Origin: Pseudactinotalea sp. HY158
GTDB lineage: Bacteria > Actinomycetota > Actinomycetes > Actinomycetales > Beutenbergiaceae
NCBI RefSeq assembly: GCF_009660225.1
Contig: NZ_CP045920.1
Span: forward strand, 310,001 to 374,000
Reading direction: 5' to 3'
DNA length: 64,000 nt
The stretch's first letter is position 1. Each line of letters opens with the position of its first letter. Shown here one piece after another: positions 7,985-19,000 of this stretch. The position numbers and the translations under genes were made by a program. A model generated the notes under the pieces. It was not told the DNA's origin, did no database searches, and saw nothing but the letters and a program-made list of their open reading frames with translations.

Positions 7985-9409
7985 TCAGACCTGCTGCAGT
8001 TCCCGCTCGTCGGCCGCGTCGGCCTCGGCGGCCTCGAGCTCGGCCTCCTCCTCGGCGGTGACGTCGGCCAGGAGGATCGCCTGGGATGGGCTGTCGTAGA
8101 CCGCCTGGTCGAGGATGCCCTCGCGCTTGGCCACGACGGCGGGTACGAGCGCCTGCCCGGCCACGTTCACGGCCGTGCGGCCCATGTCGAGGATCGGGTC
8201 GATCGCGAGCAGCAGCCCGACGCCGGCGAGCGGCAGCCCGAGGGTCGAGAGCGTCAGGGTGAGCATGACGAGCGCGCCGGTCAGGCCCGCGGTCGCGGCC
8301 GAACCGACGACCGAGACGAACGCGATGAGCACGAAGTCGGTCACGCCGAGGTCGATCCCGTAGAACTGCGCCACGAAGATCGCCGCGATCGCCGGGTAGA
8401 TGGCGGCGCAGCCGTCCATCTTGGTCGTGGCGCCGAACGGGGAGGCGAAGGAGGCGTAGGCGCGCGGCACGCCGAAGTTCCGCTCGATCACCCGCTGGGT
8501 CACGGGCATGGTGCCGAGCGAGGAGCGCGAGACGAACCCGAGCTGGATCGCGGGCCAGGCGCCCTTGAAGTACTGACGGATCGAGAGGCCGTTGGCCCGC
8601 AGCACGATCGGGTAGACCACGAACACCACGAGCGCGAGGCCGACGTAGATCGCGATGGCGAACGTGCCCAGCTGCGGCAGCAGCTCCCAGCCGTAGCGGG
8701 CGATCGCGTTGCCGATGAGGCCGAGCGTGCCGAGCGGGGCGAGCCGGATGATCCACCACAGCACGGTCTGCACGACGGCCAGCGCGGAGGCGTTGAAGTC
8801 GAGGAACGGCTTGGCCTTCTTCCCCGTGCGCAGGGCGGCGATGCCCACGACGAGCGCGATGACCACGATCTGCAGCGCCGCGAAGTTCACCCGGTCGCCG
8901 TTGACGCTCAGGCCGAGGAAGTTCGAGGGGACGAGCCCGTTCAGGAAGTCGAGCCACGAGCCGGAGCGGCCCGGGTCCTCGGCCGCGGCCTCGGTCACCG
9001 ACGTGTGATGACCCGGCTGGAACACGAGGCCGAGCCCGATGCCGATCGCCACCGACGCCGCCGCCGTGATCCCGAACCACAGCAGGGTCTGCCCCGCGAG
9101 TCGGGCGGCGTTCGTGAGCTTGCCCAGGTTCGCGATCGAGGCCACGATCGCCGTGAAGATCAGCGGCGGCACGAGGGCCTTGAGCAGCGTCACGAACGTC
9201 GAACCGATGGTGCTGAGCGCAACGAGGAGCCAGTTGTCGGCCGCCTCGCCCGCCGCGTCGACCGTCGGGCCGATCGCCAGGGCCGCCCAGCCGAGCAGCA
9301 GCCCGAACGCCAGGCCGAGGAGGATCTGCGTGCCGAAGGAGGGCAGTCTGAGGCGCCGCTTGGGTGGGACCGTATTGGTCGGGCTGGCGGTGCTGGCCGG
9401 GGTGGGCAT
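7985..9409 (-). CDS. Dicarboxylate/amino acid:cation symporter (DAACS family)
   Basis: 474 aa. About eight membrane helices with the family signatures: a Ser-rich re-entrant loop (SRSSLGTMPVTQRVI), the GATTKMDGCAAIYPAIAAIFVAQF segment carrying the substrate/cation site (typical form NMDG, here KMDG), and LADVTAEEEAELEAAEAD as an acidic cytoplasmic tail. It imports C4-dicarboxylates or acidic amino acids with Na+ or H+. ATG 9409 (MPTPASTAS) is chosen because it starts just before the first helix; the ORF is open further upstream. No SD of note. The 253 bp between it and the upstream MFS gene hold nothing I recognise. Confidence 0.88.
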   Translation of the reverse strand: MPTPASTASPTNTVPPKRRLRLPSFGTQILLGLAFGLLLGWAALAIGPTVDAAGEAADNWLLVALSTIGSTFVTLLKALVPPLIFTAIVASIANLGKLTNAARLAGQTLLWFGITAAASVAIGIGLGLVFQPGHHTSVTEAAAEDPGRSGSWLDFLNGLVPSNFLGLSVNGDRVNFAALQIVVIALVVGIAALRTGKKAKPFLDFNASALAVVQTVLWWIIRLAPLGTLGLIGNAIARYGWELLPQLGTFAIAIYVGLALVVFVVYPIVLRANGLSIRQYFKGAWPAIQLGFVSRSSLGTMPVTQRVIERNFGVPRAYASFASPFGATTKMDGCAAIYPAIAAIFVAQFYGIDLGVTDFVLIAFVSVVGSAATAGLTGALVMLTLTLSTLGLPLAGVGLLLAIDPILDMGRTAVNVAGQALVPAVVAKREGILDQAVYDSPSQAILLADVTAEEEAELEAAEADAADERELQQV

Positions 9410-9662
9410 GGCGAGAGGCCTTTCGTGGTCGGGGGGAACAAGCGTGCGGACGGCGCAGCTCGCGTCGCCGAGGTCCTCCCGTTGGTCATCGGCGGGGGCC
9501 CGGCTCGTCGCGGATTCGACGCTACGGCCGGCCACCGCGGCCGTCGACGGGGCGATCGGGAACGATCACGGGGTGAGACGACGGCCTGCCCGTGAGACGA
9601 ATCGGCCCGCGCGCGTCCGTGACTCCGGGATCTGCTATGACGCGCCCCGTGAGCTTCGGCGA

Positions 9663-10964
9663 TCAGCTACCGCGGAGGACCCCACGGTCGGCCGGCTCCC
9701 GGCGCACCTCGAGTCGGTGGCGCGAGGCCACGATCGGCGAGAGCAGCGTGATCGCGGTGCCCATGCCGAGGAAGAGCACGAGCGAGGCGGTCCAGCCGCC
9801 GGTGAGCTCGACGAGCGACCCGGCGACCGTGGGCGCGAGGGCCGAGATGAGGTAGCCCACGGTCTGGGTCATCCCGGAGACCTCCCGCACGGTGTTCACG
9901 TCGGGGGAACGGAGCGTGATGAGCGCGAGCAGCATCGCCATGACTCCGCCCTGACCGAAGCCGCCGATGATCATCCACGCGATGTACGCGCCGGGCGCGA
10001 GCAGCAGCCCGAGCGTGAACACGACCCAGGTGAGCGTGCACCCGAGTGCGAGGAATCGTCGACCTCCCGTGAGCCGAGCGGTGAGCACCGGCAGACTCAG
10101 TGCGCCGCCGATGCCCACGAGTTGGAAGATCGAGGCCGCCACCCCGGCCTGGGCCTCGCTCAGGCCGGCGAGGGCCGGAAGATAGGTGGGCATCCAGGCG
10201 GTATTCGCATAGAACAGCCCCGAGTGCAGGCCGAAGAACACCGCGAGCACCCAGGCCGCGGGCATGCGCCATGCATGTGCTCGCGGCGGTGGGCCATCGG
10301 GCAGTACCTCCTCCGGGCCGGCCTTGAGGAGGTAGAAGCAGGCGGCGGCGAGGATGGGCAGGGCCCAGACGGCCAGCGCCCACCGCCAGCCGATCCACAT
10401 CGCCAGCGGCACGGTGAGCGCCGCCGCCACGGCCGCGCTCGCCGTGAGGGCCGCCGTGGACACGGCGATCATCGGTCCCTGCCGCCTCGGGAAGTCCCGC
10501 CGCACCACGGTGGGGTTGAGCACGTTCCCGGCGGTGATCGCGACCCCGATGCCGGCGGAGGTCGCGAGCACCCACCAGGCCGGACCGAACGGCCGCACGG
10601 CCACGAGCACCGCCAACAGCAGCAGGCTCGTCACGAGCACCCGGTTGATCCCGAACCGGCGCGCCGCCCCGGCCGCGAATGTCGCCGCCAGGCCGAAGCA
10701 GACGACCGGCAGCGAGGCCAGCAGGCCGGCCATCGTGGCCGTCAACTGGATATCGGCCCGCAACTCCGGCAGCACCGCGGCGATCGAGGTGATCGGCGAG
10801 CGCAGCGACATGCCCACCGCGACGATCGCCACGGCCGTCGCGATCCCGGGCCCCATCGCGTGCGTCACACCACGCGTCCGCGACTCGCCGCCGGGCCTCG
10901 GCCCCGTCGCCCCCGTCGACCCTGTGCTCGTCGCTCCCGTACCGGGACCGGATCGAACCGTCAC
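9663..10964 (-). CDS. MFS transporter, CynX/NimT type
   Basis: About 433 aa with twelve predicted membrane helices. The early segment AVGMSLRSPITSIAAVLPEL and RRDFPRRQGPMIAVSTAALT resemble the CynX (cyanate permease)/NimT (2-nitroimidazole transporter) branch of the major facilitator superfamily. The start is uncertain: GTG 10964, GTG 10868 and ATG 10856 are all possible, and the extra N-terminal residues are Gly/Thr-rich and unlikely to be conserved, so a start near 10868 is attractive. Substrate cannot be deduced; it stands alone on this strand. Confidence 0.8.
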   Translation of the reverse strand: MTVRSGPGTGATSTGSTGATGPRPGGESRTRGVTHAMGPGIATAVAIVAVGMSLRSPITSIAAVLPELRADIQLTATMAGLLASLPVVCFGLAATFAAGAARRFGINRVLVTSLLLLAVLVAVRPFGPAWWVLATSAGIGVAITAGNVLNPTVVRRDFPRRQGPMIAVSTAALTASAAVAAALTVPLAMWIGWRWALAVWALPILAAACFYLLKAGPEEVLPDGPPPRAHAWRMPAAWVLAVFFGLHSGLFYANTAWMPTYLPALAGLSEAQAGVAASIFQLVGIGGALSLPVLTARLTGGRRFLALGCTLTWVVFTLGLLLAPGAYIAWMIIGGFGQGGVMAMLLALITLRSPDVNTVREVSGMTQTVGYLISALAPTVAGSLVELTGGWTASLVLFLGMGTAITLLSPIVASRHRLEVRREPADRGVLRGS

Positions 10965-11121
10965 CGCTGCTCCCTCGAACTCGTGAAGCCCGGCCGCGCC
11001 GCCCGGGATCGGGCCCGGACCTGGGCGCGGTCATCCTCCCCCGAGGCCGCGCCCGGAAGCGAACGGTTGCGGTTCGTTGCCAGGCTCAGCTTGTTCGACC
11101 CACTCGGCCCACTCGTCCCAC

Positions 11122-11853
11122 TCAGCCTGCTCGACCGGCGAGGAGGCCCGCGAGCAGCTCGGGGCGATTCGTGATGATCGCGTCCACCCCGGCCGCGAGC
11201 GCGCGTCGCCACTGCTCGGGCTCGTCGAGGGTCCACACGCTCACCCGCAGCCCCGCCGCGTGCGCCCGCGCCACGAAGGCCGGGTCGCCCGCGAGCGCCG
11301 AGCCGCGTGGGTTGATCCCACCGGCCGCGAGCTCCCGGGCCGTGCCCAGGTCCGCCGGCAGCTCGTGCACGAGCAGCTCGCGCCGCAGGTCCGGGGCGAG
11401 CTCGCGGCACCGCGTGAGGGTAGGCACCGAGAAGCTCTGCACCCGCACCCGGCCCGCCAGGCCCGCCTCCCGTATCCCCGTGAGGACGACGCTCAGCGCC
11501 TCCGCCTCCCAGTCGCCCTTGATCTCGAGCAGCAGGCCGATGCCGGGCCGCGCGGTGAGGAAGTCGAGCACGTCGGTGAACAGCGGCACGCGTTGCCCGG
11601 CGAACGCCGGGGCGAACCAGGAACCTGCGTCGAGGGCGGCCAGGCCCGCGACATCGAATGCGGCGAGGGGACCGGTGCCGTCGGTCGTCGCGTCGACGGT
11701 CTCGTCGTGCATGACCACCGCGGTGCCGTCGGCGAGCTGCTGGAGGTCGATCTCGACGGCGTCGGCGCCGACCCGCCAGGCGGCCTCGAGCGCCGCGAGC
11801 GTGTTCGGCGGCGCCACCTGCGAATTGCCGCGATGGGCGATGATCTCGGTCAT
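11122..11853 (-). CDS. Glycerophosphodiester phosphodiesterase
   Basis: 243 aa. GDPD-domain TIM barrel with the catalytic elements: IAHRGN at residues 4-9 (first catalytic His with Arg), EIDLQQLADGTAVVMHDE (metal-binding Glu/Asp and second catalytic His), EIKG (metal Glu) and VSVWTLDEPE near the end. No signal peptide, so a cytoplasmic form that hydrolyses glycerophosphodiesters to glycerol-3-phosphate and an alcohol. ATG 11853 gives the standard family length. Divergent from the next gene with about 160 bp between. Confidence 0.92.
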   Translation of the reverse strand: MTEIIAHRGNSQVAPPNTLAALEAAWRVGADAVEIDLQQLADGTAVVMHDETVDATTDGTGPLAAFDVAGLAALDAGSWFAPAFAGQRVPLFTDVLDFLTARPGIGLLLEIKGDWEAEALSVVLTGIREAGLAGRVRVQSFSVPTLTRCRELAPDLRRELLVHELPADLGTARELAAGGINPRGSALAGDPAFVARAHAAGLRVSVWTLDEPEQWRRALAAGVDAIITNRPELLAGLLAGRAG

Positions 11854-12017
11854 GGTCTCCGGCCGTTCCCCCGCGGGCGCTCGGGTGTCGATGGGTAGTT
11901 CTGCCTCTGGTCGCCCCGCCTCACCCAGCCTAGGGTGCTCGTCACAGCGAAGGAGTGCCACGTGGGTGATGTTCAGGCGCCGCGGCCGGCTGTGCCGCTG
12001 GGAATGTGAGGGCAACC

Positions 12018-12440
12018 ATGGACCCGTCGACGCCCACCCTGCCCGAGGCGCTCGCGCACTGCCGGCGGATGCGCGCGGAGATGATCGCCGCGCTCGACCG
12101 GCAGTTCGGCCCGCAGGAATGGCACGACTGCGCCGACTCCCGCGAGACCTGCAGCTACGACGCATCGGGCCGCGAGGCCGTCGGGCTCGTGAGTCGGCAG
12201 TTCGAGGGCACGTATCCGCCGCCTGCGTGGCGCAGCGTGGGGGACCTGGTGGCCCAGATCGGGCGCCGGTACGGCTTCACCGACGTGCGCGTGCTCACGG
12301 AGCAGCCGGGCCGATTCGATCTGGCGGGCGGGGACAACGCCGGCGGGATCTGGCGGCTGAGCATGGCCGTGAACACGGTGCTCATGGTGCGCACCCCGAT
12401 GGCCGCACCCGCCCGGGAGCACGTACCCAGCGGTTCCTGA
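12018..12440 (+). CDS. Hypothetical protein with LppA-like pattern
   Basis: 140 aa, no membrane segment. Two Cys (HDCADSRETCSY) in the first half. The second half (FDLAGGDNAGGIWRLSMAVNTVLMVRTPM) resembles the C-terminal pattern of actinobacterial LppA-type lipoproteins, but there is no lipobox, so it would be cytoplasmic. ATG 12018 is preceded by GAGGG; GTG 12006 is in frame upstream. Function unknown. Confidence 0.55.
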   Translation: MDPSTPTLPEALAHCRRMRAEMIAALDRQFGPQEWHDCADSRETCSYDASGREAVGLVSRQFEGTYPPPAWRSVGDLVAQIGRRYGFTDVRVLTEQPGRFDLAGGDNAGGIWRLSMAVNTVLMVRTPMAAPAREHVPSGS

Positions 12441-12477
12441 GGCGGCGCGTCGGCGCGGGGCCCGGTGGAGCCCGCCC

Positions 12478-12511
12478 GGATGTCGGCTCGGATGTCGGCT
12501 CGGATGTCGGC
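12478..12511. repeat. 12-bp tandem repeat upstream of recC
   Basis: A 12-base unit (GGATGTCGGCTC) is repeated 2.8 times with no mismatch in the full copies. It lies between the small hypothetical gene and recC, 55 bases before the recC start. No obvious function; it could be replication slippage or part of the recC leader. Confidence 0.75.
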
Positions 12512-12565
12512 CTGTCGGCCCGGGTGGAGGCTCGGGTGTCGGCCCCGGCAGATACATTCGTGGAC

Positions 12566-15500
12566 GTGAGTATCTCCGTTCATCGCGCCGACCGCCTCGA
12601 CGCCCTCGCCGACGGCCTCGGCGAGCTGCTCGCGGCCGATCCCGGCGACGTGTTCGAACTCGAACCGGTCGTGGTGCCCAGCCCCGCCCTGGGTCGATGG
12701 CTGGCGCAGCGGCTCTCGCACCGGCTGGGGGCGGGCGCCCCGGGCCCGTCACGGCGTGGGGACGGCGTCTGCGCGGGTCTCGAGTTCACCTCGCCCCGGT
12801 CGCTCACCCGGCTGGTCACCGGCCGCGACGACGAGGACCCGTGGCGGCCCGACCGGCTCGCCTGGCACGTGCTCGCGGAGATCGACGCCGCCGCCGAGGA
12901 GGACTGGGCCGCGCCCGTCGCCTGGCACATCGGTGCCCGGGCGGAACCACCCACACCGTGGACCGCCACGGGGCGGCCCGATCCCGGCGACGAGGCTGGG
13001 CTCGATGGGATTGCTGGGCTGGGTGGGCTGGGAGTTCCCGTGCTCACGCCCGCGGCGCGGCGCGACCGGCGCTATTCGGTGGCCCGGCGCGTGGCCGGGC
13101 TCCTGTGGTCGTACGCGGACGAGCGCCCCGAACTCGTCCGGGGGTGGCTCGCGGGCCACGCCGGCGGCGGCGCGGGGCGCGGGGCCCGCACACCGAGGCC
13201 ACGAACGCTGGCAGGCCGAGCTGTACCGCCGCCTCACCGCTCGCCTCGGTGCGGATCCGCGCACCGGCGGCCGAGCGGACCTCCTCGAGGGCGCGGGCGT
13301 CGCGATTCCGCGCCGCCTGAATATCGTCGGGCCCGCCCGGCTGAGCCCCGCCGACGTCGAGGTCCTGGCCGCCGTCGCCGACGTGAGCGAGGTGCACCTG
13401 TGGCTGTGCCACCCCTCGCCGCGGCTGTGGAACGAGCTCGCGGCCGCTCCCGCCGACCCCGCCGCCGACCCGGCCCTGCGCCCCGCCCGAGCAGACGACG
13501 ACTCCGACACGATCGCCCGGCACCCGCTGCTCGTGAGCCTGGGTCGCGAACTGCGCGAGCTCCAACTCACCCTCGCCCCCCTCCTCGAGCCCGCGGCGAC
13601 CGACGTGGCCCCACCGGTGGCCCGCCCGGCGAACCTGCTCGGCCGGCTCCAGGCCGACCTGGCCGCCGACCGCCCGCCCGCGCCCACCGGCCGCAGGCTC
13701 GAGCCCGGCGACCGGTCCGTGCAGGTGCACGCCTGCCACGGTCCGACCCGGCAGGTCGAGGCACTGCGCGAGATCCTCACGGGCCTGTTCGCCGACGACC
13801 CCACCCTGGAACCGCGGGACGTGGTGATCATGTGCCCCGACCTCGACACCTACGGCCCGGCCATCCAGGCGGCGTTCGGGATGACCGAGGCGACCGGCCC
13901 GGTCCATCCGGCCCACGGCTTCCGGGTCGGCATCGCCACCCGCGGGCGGGTCAACCCGCTCGTGCAGCTCGCGCTGACCCTCGTGGAGCTCACCGCCGGG
14001 CGCATCCGCGCGAGCGACCTGCTCGACCTGCTCGGCCGGGATGTGGTGCGCCGCCGCTTCCGCCTCACCGACGACGACCTGGCCACCCTCACCACGTGGG
14101 TGGGCGAGGCCGGCATCCGCTGGGGACTCGATCGCGCCGACCGCGCCGACTTCGGCGTCGACCTGCCTCACAACACCCTGACGATGGGCCTGCGCTCGCT
14201 CCTCCTCGGTGCCGCCATGGCCGAGGACGGCCGGTCCCTGGGCAACGTGCTCCCGGTCGACAACGTGCCCAGCGGCGCCATCGACCTCGCGGGCCGGTTC
14301 GCCGAGGCGACCCATCGACTCCGGTCCGCGGTCGCGGCCCTCCGCGCGGCCACGACCCTGGCGGACTGGTCGGCGGCGCTGCTCGAGGCCACGCACGGCC
14401 TCGGTTCGGTCGGCCCCGACGAGGAATGGCTCGCGGCCCAGGCCGACGCCGACCTGACCCGGCTGGCCGGGAGCGACGGGCTCGCCGATGCCCCGGCCGG
14501 AATCGCGGACGTCCGCGGCATCCTGCGCGGCCTGACGGATCCGCAGCGCAGCCGCGGTGGCCCGGGCGGGGTCCGCACCGGATCCCTCACGGTCGCCCCC
14601 CTCGGCCCCCTGCGCGGCGTACCCCACCGCGTCGTCTGCCTCCTGGGCATGGACGACGGCACCTTCCCGCGCGCCGGCCGCCTCGACGGCGACGACCTGC
14701 TCGCCCCGCGTCCCCGCATCGGCGAACGCGACGTCCGCGCCGAGGACCGCCAACTCTTCCTCGACGCCATCATGGCCGCCACCGACACCCTCGTGATCAC
14801 CTACTCGGGGGCCGACCAGTACCGCGGTGCGCGGCTGCAACCGGCGGTACCCGTCGCCGAACTCCTCGACGTGCTCGAGGCGACGGCGCCGGGAGAGGGC
14901 CGCCGGCGCGTCCACGTCGAGGAGCCGTTGCAACCCTTCGATGCCCGCTATTTCACGCCGGGGACCGCCCTGGTCAGCTTCGACCGGGCGGCCGCCGCTG
15001 CCGCCGCCGCCCGCTCGGGCGACCTCATCACCGCCGAGTCCTTCCTCGCTCATCCGCTCCCGCCGCCGCCACCGGCCGACGTCCTCCTCGCCGACCTCCA
15101 GGGCTACTTCGTGCACCCGGTGCGCGGCTTCGTGCGCGACCGGCTCGACGTGGGCGTCTCGGCCGACCACGAGCCGATCGCCGACGACATCCCCCTGGAC
15201 GCGCGGGGCCTCGTGGGCTGGCAGATCGGGGACCGGCTCCTGCAGCGGGCGCTCGCCGGCGCCGACCCGGACGTGCTGCTCGCGGCCGAGCGGTCCGCGG
15301 GGAGCTGCCCCCGGCGGAGCTCGGCCGCCGTGAGCTCGAGGTGATCGCCGCCCGCGTCGGCCGCCTGCTCGGCGTGAGTGAGCAGCTGCGCGCCGCGGGT
15401 GCCGAGCCCGTCGACTGCGACGTTCCCCTCGACCCGGCCACCCCGGGCGCGCGCCGCCTCATCGGCCAGGTGCAGGGCGTGCGTGGCAGCGACCTGGTGC

Positions 15501-16027
15501 GCATCCACTACTCGTCCCTCGGGCCGAAGCACCGGCTCGCGGCCTGGATCGACCTCCTCGCGGTGCAGGTCTCCCACCCGGAGCGCGCCTGGCGCGCGCA
15601 CGTCATCGCGCGCTACGGGCGCGGCGCCCGCCACGTCGTCCTCGGCCCCCTGCCCGCGCGGGACGCGGCCCGGGAACTCGCCGTCCTCGTCGACATCCGC
15701 GACCGCGGCCTGACCGAGCCGCTCCCGCTGCCGATCAGGACGAGCCACGCCTGGGCCCTCGCGCACGCCGATCCCGGGGGCAACGGCCACCGGCAACGCG
15801 AGGCGGCCAAGAAGCAGTGGGAACGCGGCTTCAAGTCCCCGGTCCCAGGCGAGAACGAGGACCCCTATCACCGGCTCGTCTGGGGCGAGCTGTCCACCGG
15901 CGCGCTCCTCGAGCAGCAGGTGCGAACCGACCTGGGCGAGACCTGGTTCTCGGGTGTGCCCAGCCGGCTGGGCCAATACGCGCTGCGGCTGTGGCAGGCG
16001 CTCCTGCTGGCCGAGAGGAGAGGCTGA
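12566..16027 (+). CDS. recC: Exodeoxyribonuclease V subunit gamma (RecC), two apparent frameshifts
   Basis: Reads as a ~1153-residue RecC only if two single-base shifts are allowed. Segment 1 (12566 to about 13180) has VHRADRLDALADGLGELL and ALGRWLAQRLSHRLG. Segment 2, another frame (about 13185-15300), has GHERWQAELYRRL, LVSLGRELRELQ, VQVHACHGPTRQVEALREIL, VIMCPD, FRVGIATRGRVNPL and CLLGMDDGTFPR. Segment 3, back in the first frame, runs from GELPPAELGRRELEVI to the stop. One base too many near 13170-13187 (runs of G4) and one too few near 15294-15302 explain it. RecC recognises Chi and forms RecBCD with the next two genes. GTG 12566 or GTG 12560 starts. Likely functional if these are sequence errors. 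Confidence 0.85.
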   Translation: MSISVHRADRLDALADGLGELLAADPGDVFELEPVVVPSPALGRWLAQRLSHRLGAGAPGPSRRGDGVCAGLEFTSPRSLTRLVTGRDDEDPWRPDRLAWHVLAEIDAAAEEDWAAPVAWHIGARAEPPTPWTATGRPDPGDEAGLDGIAGLGGLGVPVLTPAARRDRRYSVARRVAGLLWSYADERPELVRGWLAGHAGGGAGRGARTPRPRTLAGRAVPPPHRSPRCGSAHRRPSGPPRGRGRRDSAPPEYRRARPAEPRRRRGPGRRRRRERGAPVAVPPLAAAVERARGRSRRPRRRPGPAPRPSRRRLRHDRPAPAAREPGSRTARAPTHPRPPPRARGDRRGPTGGPPGEPARPAPGRPGRRPPARAHRPQARARRPVRAGARLPRSDPAGRGTARDPHGPVRRRPHPGTAGRGDHVPRPRHLRPGHPGGVRDDRGDRPGPSGPRLPGRHRHPRAGQPARAARADPRGAHRRAHPRERPARPARPGCGAPPLPPHRRRPGHPHHVGGRGRHPLGTRSRRPRRLRRRPASQHPDDGPALAPPRCRHGRGRPVPGQRAPGRQRAQRRHRPRGPVRRGDPSTPVRGRGPPRGHDPGGLVGGAARGHARPRFGRPRRGMARGPGRRRPDPAGRERRARRCPGRNRGRPRHPARPDGSAAQPRWPGRGPHRIPHGRPPRPPARRTPPRRLPPGHGRRHLPARRPPRRRRPARPASPHRRTRRPRRGPPTLPRRHHGRHRHPRDHLLGGRPVPRCAAATGGTRRRTPRRARGDGAGRGPPARPRRGAVATLRCPLFHAGDRPGQLRPGGRRCRRRPLGRPHHRRVLPRSSAPAAATGRRPPRRPPGLLRAPGARLRARPARRGRLGRPRADRRRHPPGRAGPRGLADRGPAPAAGARRRRPGRAARGRAVRGELPPAELGRRELEVIAARVGRLLGVSEQLRAAGAEPVDCDVPLDPATPGARRLIGQVQGVRGSDLVRIHYSSLGPKHRLAAWIDLLAVQVSHPERAWRAHVIARYGRGARHVVLGPLPARDAARELAVLVDIRDRGLTEPLPLPIRTSHAWALAHADPGGNGHRQREAAKKQWERGFKSPVPGENEDPYHRLVWGELSTGALLEQQVRTDLGETWFSGVPSRLGQYALRLWQALLLAERRG

Positions 16028-16028
16028 C

Positions 16029-19000
16029 ATGCCTGAGCGATTCGAGATCACCGCCCCGATCCCGCGCGGGACTACCGTGCTCGAGGCGAGCGCGGGGACT
16101 GGGAAGACCTGGACGATCGCCGCCCTCGTCGCCCGGTTCGTGACGGAGGGGACCCACCGGCTCGCCGACCTGCTCGTGGTCACCTTCGGCCGCGCGGCCA
16201 GCCAGGAACTCCGCTCCCGGGTGCGCGAGCGGCTCGTGCGCACCGAACGGCTCCTCGCCGCCGCGGTCGCCGGCACGGCGGGTGACGCGGGCGCGGCGGC
16301 CAGTGCGCCCGGCGCGGAGGGGCCGTGGGACGAGGTCGACCACCTCCTGGCCGGTCCGGGACTCCCCGGAGCCGAGCTCCGCCTCCGGCACCGGCGGCTG
16401 CGTCACGCCCTGTCGGAGATCGACGCGGCCACGATCGCCACGATCCACCAGTTCTCCCTCGTCGTGCGCGACGGCCTCGGCGTCGCCGGCGACGCCACCG
16501 CGGGACTCACGGCGGTCGAATCGGTCGACGACCTGCTGGCCGAGACCGTCAGCGACCTGTACGTCTCGGCCTACGCGCACTTCCCGCATCCACCCCAGCT
16601 CACCCTCTCCGAGGCCCAGGAGATCGCCCGAGCCGTGGTGAGGGACCCCATCGCCCACCTCGAGCCGCAGGATTGCGACCCGCGCTCCGCCGCGGGGCAA
16701 CGGGTGCGGTTCGCCGAGCACGTGCGAACCGAACTCGCCCGCCGCAAGGAACGTACGGGCGTGCTCACCTACGACGACATGCTCGCCCACGCCGCCCGAT
16801 CGCTCGCCTCACCCGCGGCGCGGGCGAGGCTCTCGGACCGGTGGAAGGTCGTGCTCGTCGACGAGTTCCAGGACACCGACCCGCTGCAGTGGCACATCCT
16901 GCGCGAGGCGTTCCACGGCTCCTCCGACATGATCCTCATCGGCGACCCGAAGCAGGCGATCTACGCCTTCCGCGGCGGCGACGTGGCCACCTACCTCGAG
17001 GCCGCCGGTCACGCCGACCGCCGCCTCACCCTCTCCCGGAACCACCGCGGCGACCAGCACCTGCACGAGGCCCTCCAGGGCCTCTTCGGGGGCGCCGAGC
17101 TGGGCGATCCCCGGATCCGGGTCACCCCCGTCGACGCCGGCCGCACGGGTGGGCGCACCTCGGGCGTGCCCGCGCCCGCGCCCGTGCGGCTGCGTATAGT
17201 CGACCCGAGCGGCCTGCCCGGCAGCGCCCGGCGCGGAGTCTACCTCTCCGGGCTGCGCGCCCGGATCTACCAGGACCTCACCGCGGACATCGCGCGGCTG
17301 CTCACCTCCTCCGCCCAGGTGCGGGAGCGTGATCCGGATCGGGACCGGGAGATCGAGCGGCCCGTGCGCGCCGGCGACGTCGCGGTGCTGTGCACCACGA
17401 ACTTCCAGGCCGAGCGGGTGCAGGAGGCGCTCGCGGCCGGCGGGGTGCATTCGGTCATCGCCTCCGCCGGCTCCGTCTTCGCCACCGCCGCCGCCCGCGA
17501 CTGGCTCACCCTCCTCGAGTCGATCGAGCTGCCCTCGAGTTCGCGGCGGGTCCGGGCCGTGGCCCTCACCCCCTTCTTCGGCCACACGGCCGCCGAGCTC
17601 GACCGGCGGGGCGAGGACCTGACCGACGAGGTCGCCGAACGGCTGCGGGACTGGGGCGACCTCCTCCGACGCCACGGCGTCGCCGCCGTGTTCGAGACCG
17701 CCCAGGGATGGGGTCGCGGCGGGGTGAGCGACCGGGTGCTGCGCCGCAGCGGAGGGCAGCGGCTCCTGACCGACCTGCGGCACCTGGCCGAACTGCTGCA
17801 CGATCGCACCCGCCGGGTGCCCGAGGCCGGGGTGATCGCGCTCGTGCACTGGCTGCGCGAGCGCATGGCGGCCCCGGAGGGGGAGGACCTGCGCCGCCTC
17901 GACACCGACGACAGTGCGGTGCACATCCTCACCGTCCACGGTTCCAAGGGCCTGGAGTTCCCGTTCGTCTACCTGCCCACGCTCGCGGAGACGTTCGGGG
18001 CGGAGAACGACCTCCTCCTCTTCCACGACGCGACCGGCCGGCGCTGCCTCGACGTCGGCGGCACCCCGAGCCCGGAGCACCGCGACCTCGCCCGGGCCGA
18101 GGACGCCGGGCAGGCGCTCCGGCTGCTCTATGTGGCCGCCACCCGCGCCCGCTCACACCTCGTGGCCTGGTGGATGCCCTCGCTCGAACGCACCCCGGCC
18201 TCGCCCCTGCACCGGCTCCTCTTCGCCCGGGGGAGCGGCGACGGCCCGATCGCGGCGACCGCGCCGCTGCCCGCCGACCCGCTCGCCGAGGCCGCCGAGC
18301 GCTGGGGCGCCCAGGTGCACCTCGAGGAGGCCCGGATCGCGGACCTGCCGAGACCGGGAACCCCGAGCGAGCAGGCACTCACCGGCGCCCGCTCGTGGAA
18401 CCGCCGGATCGACCTGCAATGGCGACGCACCTCCTACACGGCACTGAGCGCCGCCGCCGAGGACCGCGACTGGTCGGAGCCGGGCGGTGAACCGGGGTAC
18501 GACCTGCGCGCCGACGAGCAGGAGATCCAGATCGAGCCGGGAACCGGCGGCCACGGCCCCGACGGCCCCGACGGCATGGACGGCACAGCGGTCGCGGATC
18601 CGGCCGGACCGGGCGACGTCCTCCCCTCGCCCATGGCGTCCCTGCCCCGTGGTGCCCGCTTCGGGTCGCTCGTGCACGGGGTGCTCGAACACCTCGATCC
18701 GGTCGCCGCCGGCGACGATCTGCGCGGCCGGATCGGCGAACTCGTGGGCGAACAGCTCACGTACTGGCCCGAGCAGGTCGACCGGGAGGTGCTCGTCACG
18801 GCTCTCGAGGCGGTCGTGCGCACGCCGCTCGGCCCGCTCGTGGATCCGGCGGCCACGCTCGCCGATGTGCCCCGGTCGGAGCGGCTCCACGAGCTCGACT
18901 TCGAGCTCCCCCTCGACGGCGGCGACCGGGCACGCGCGCGCACCGGTGACACCGCGGGGGCGGCCGGCCCCGTGACGCTGGGCGACCTCGCGCCGGCGCT

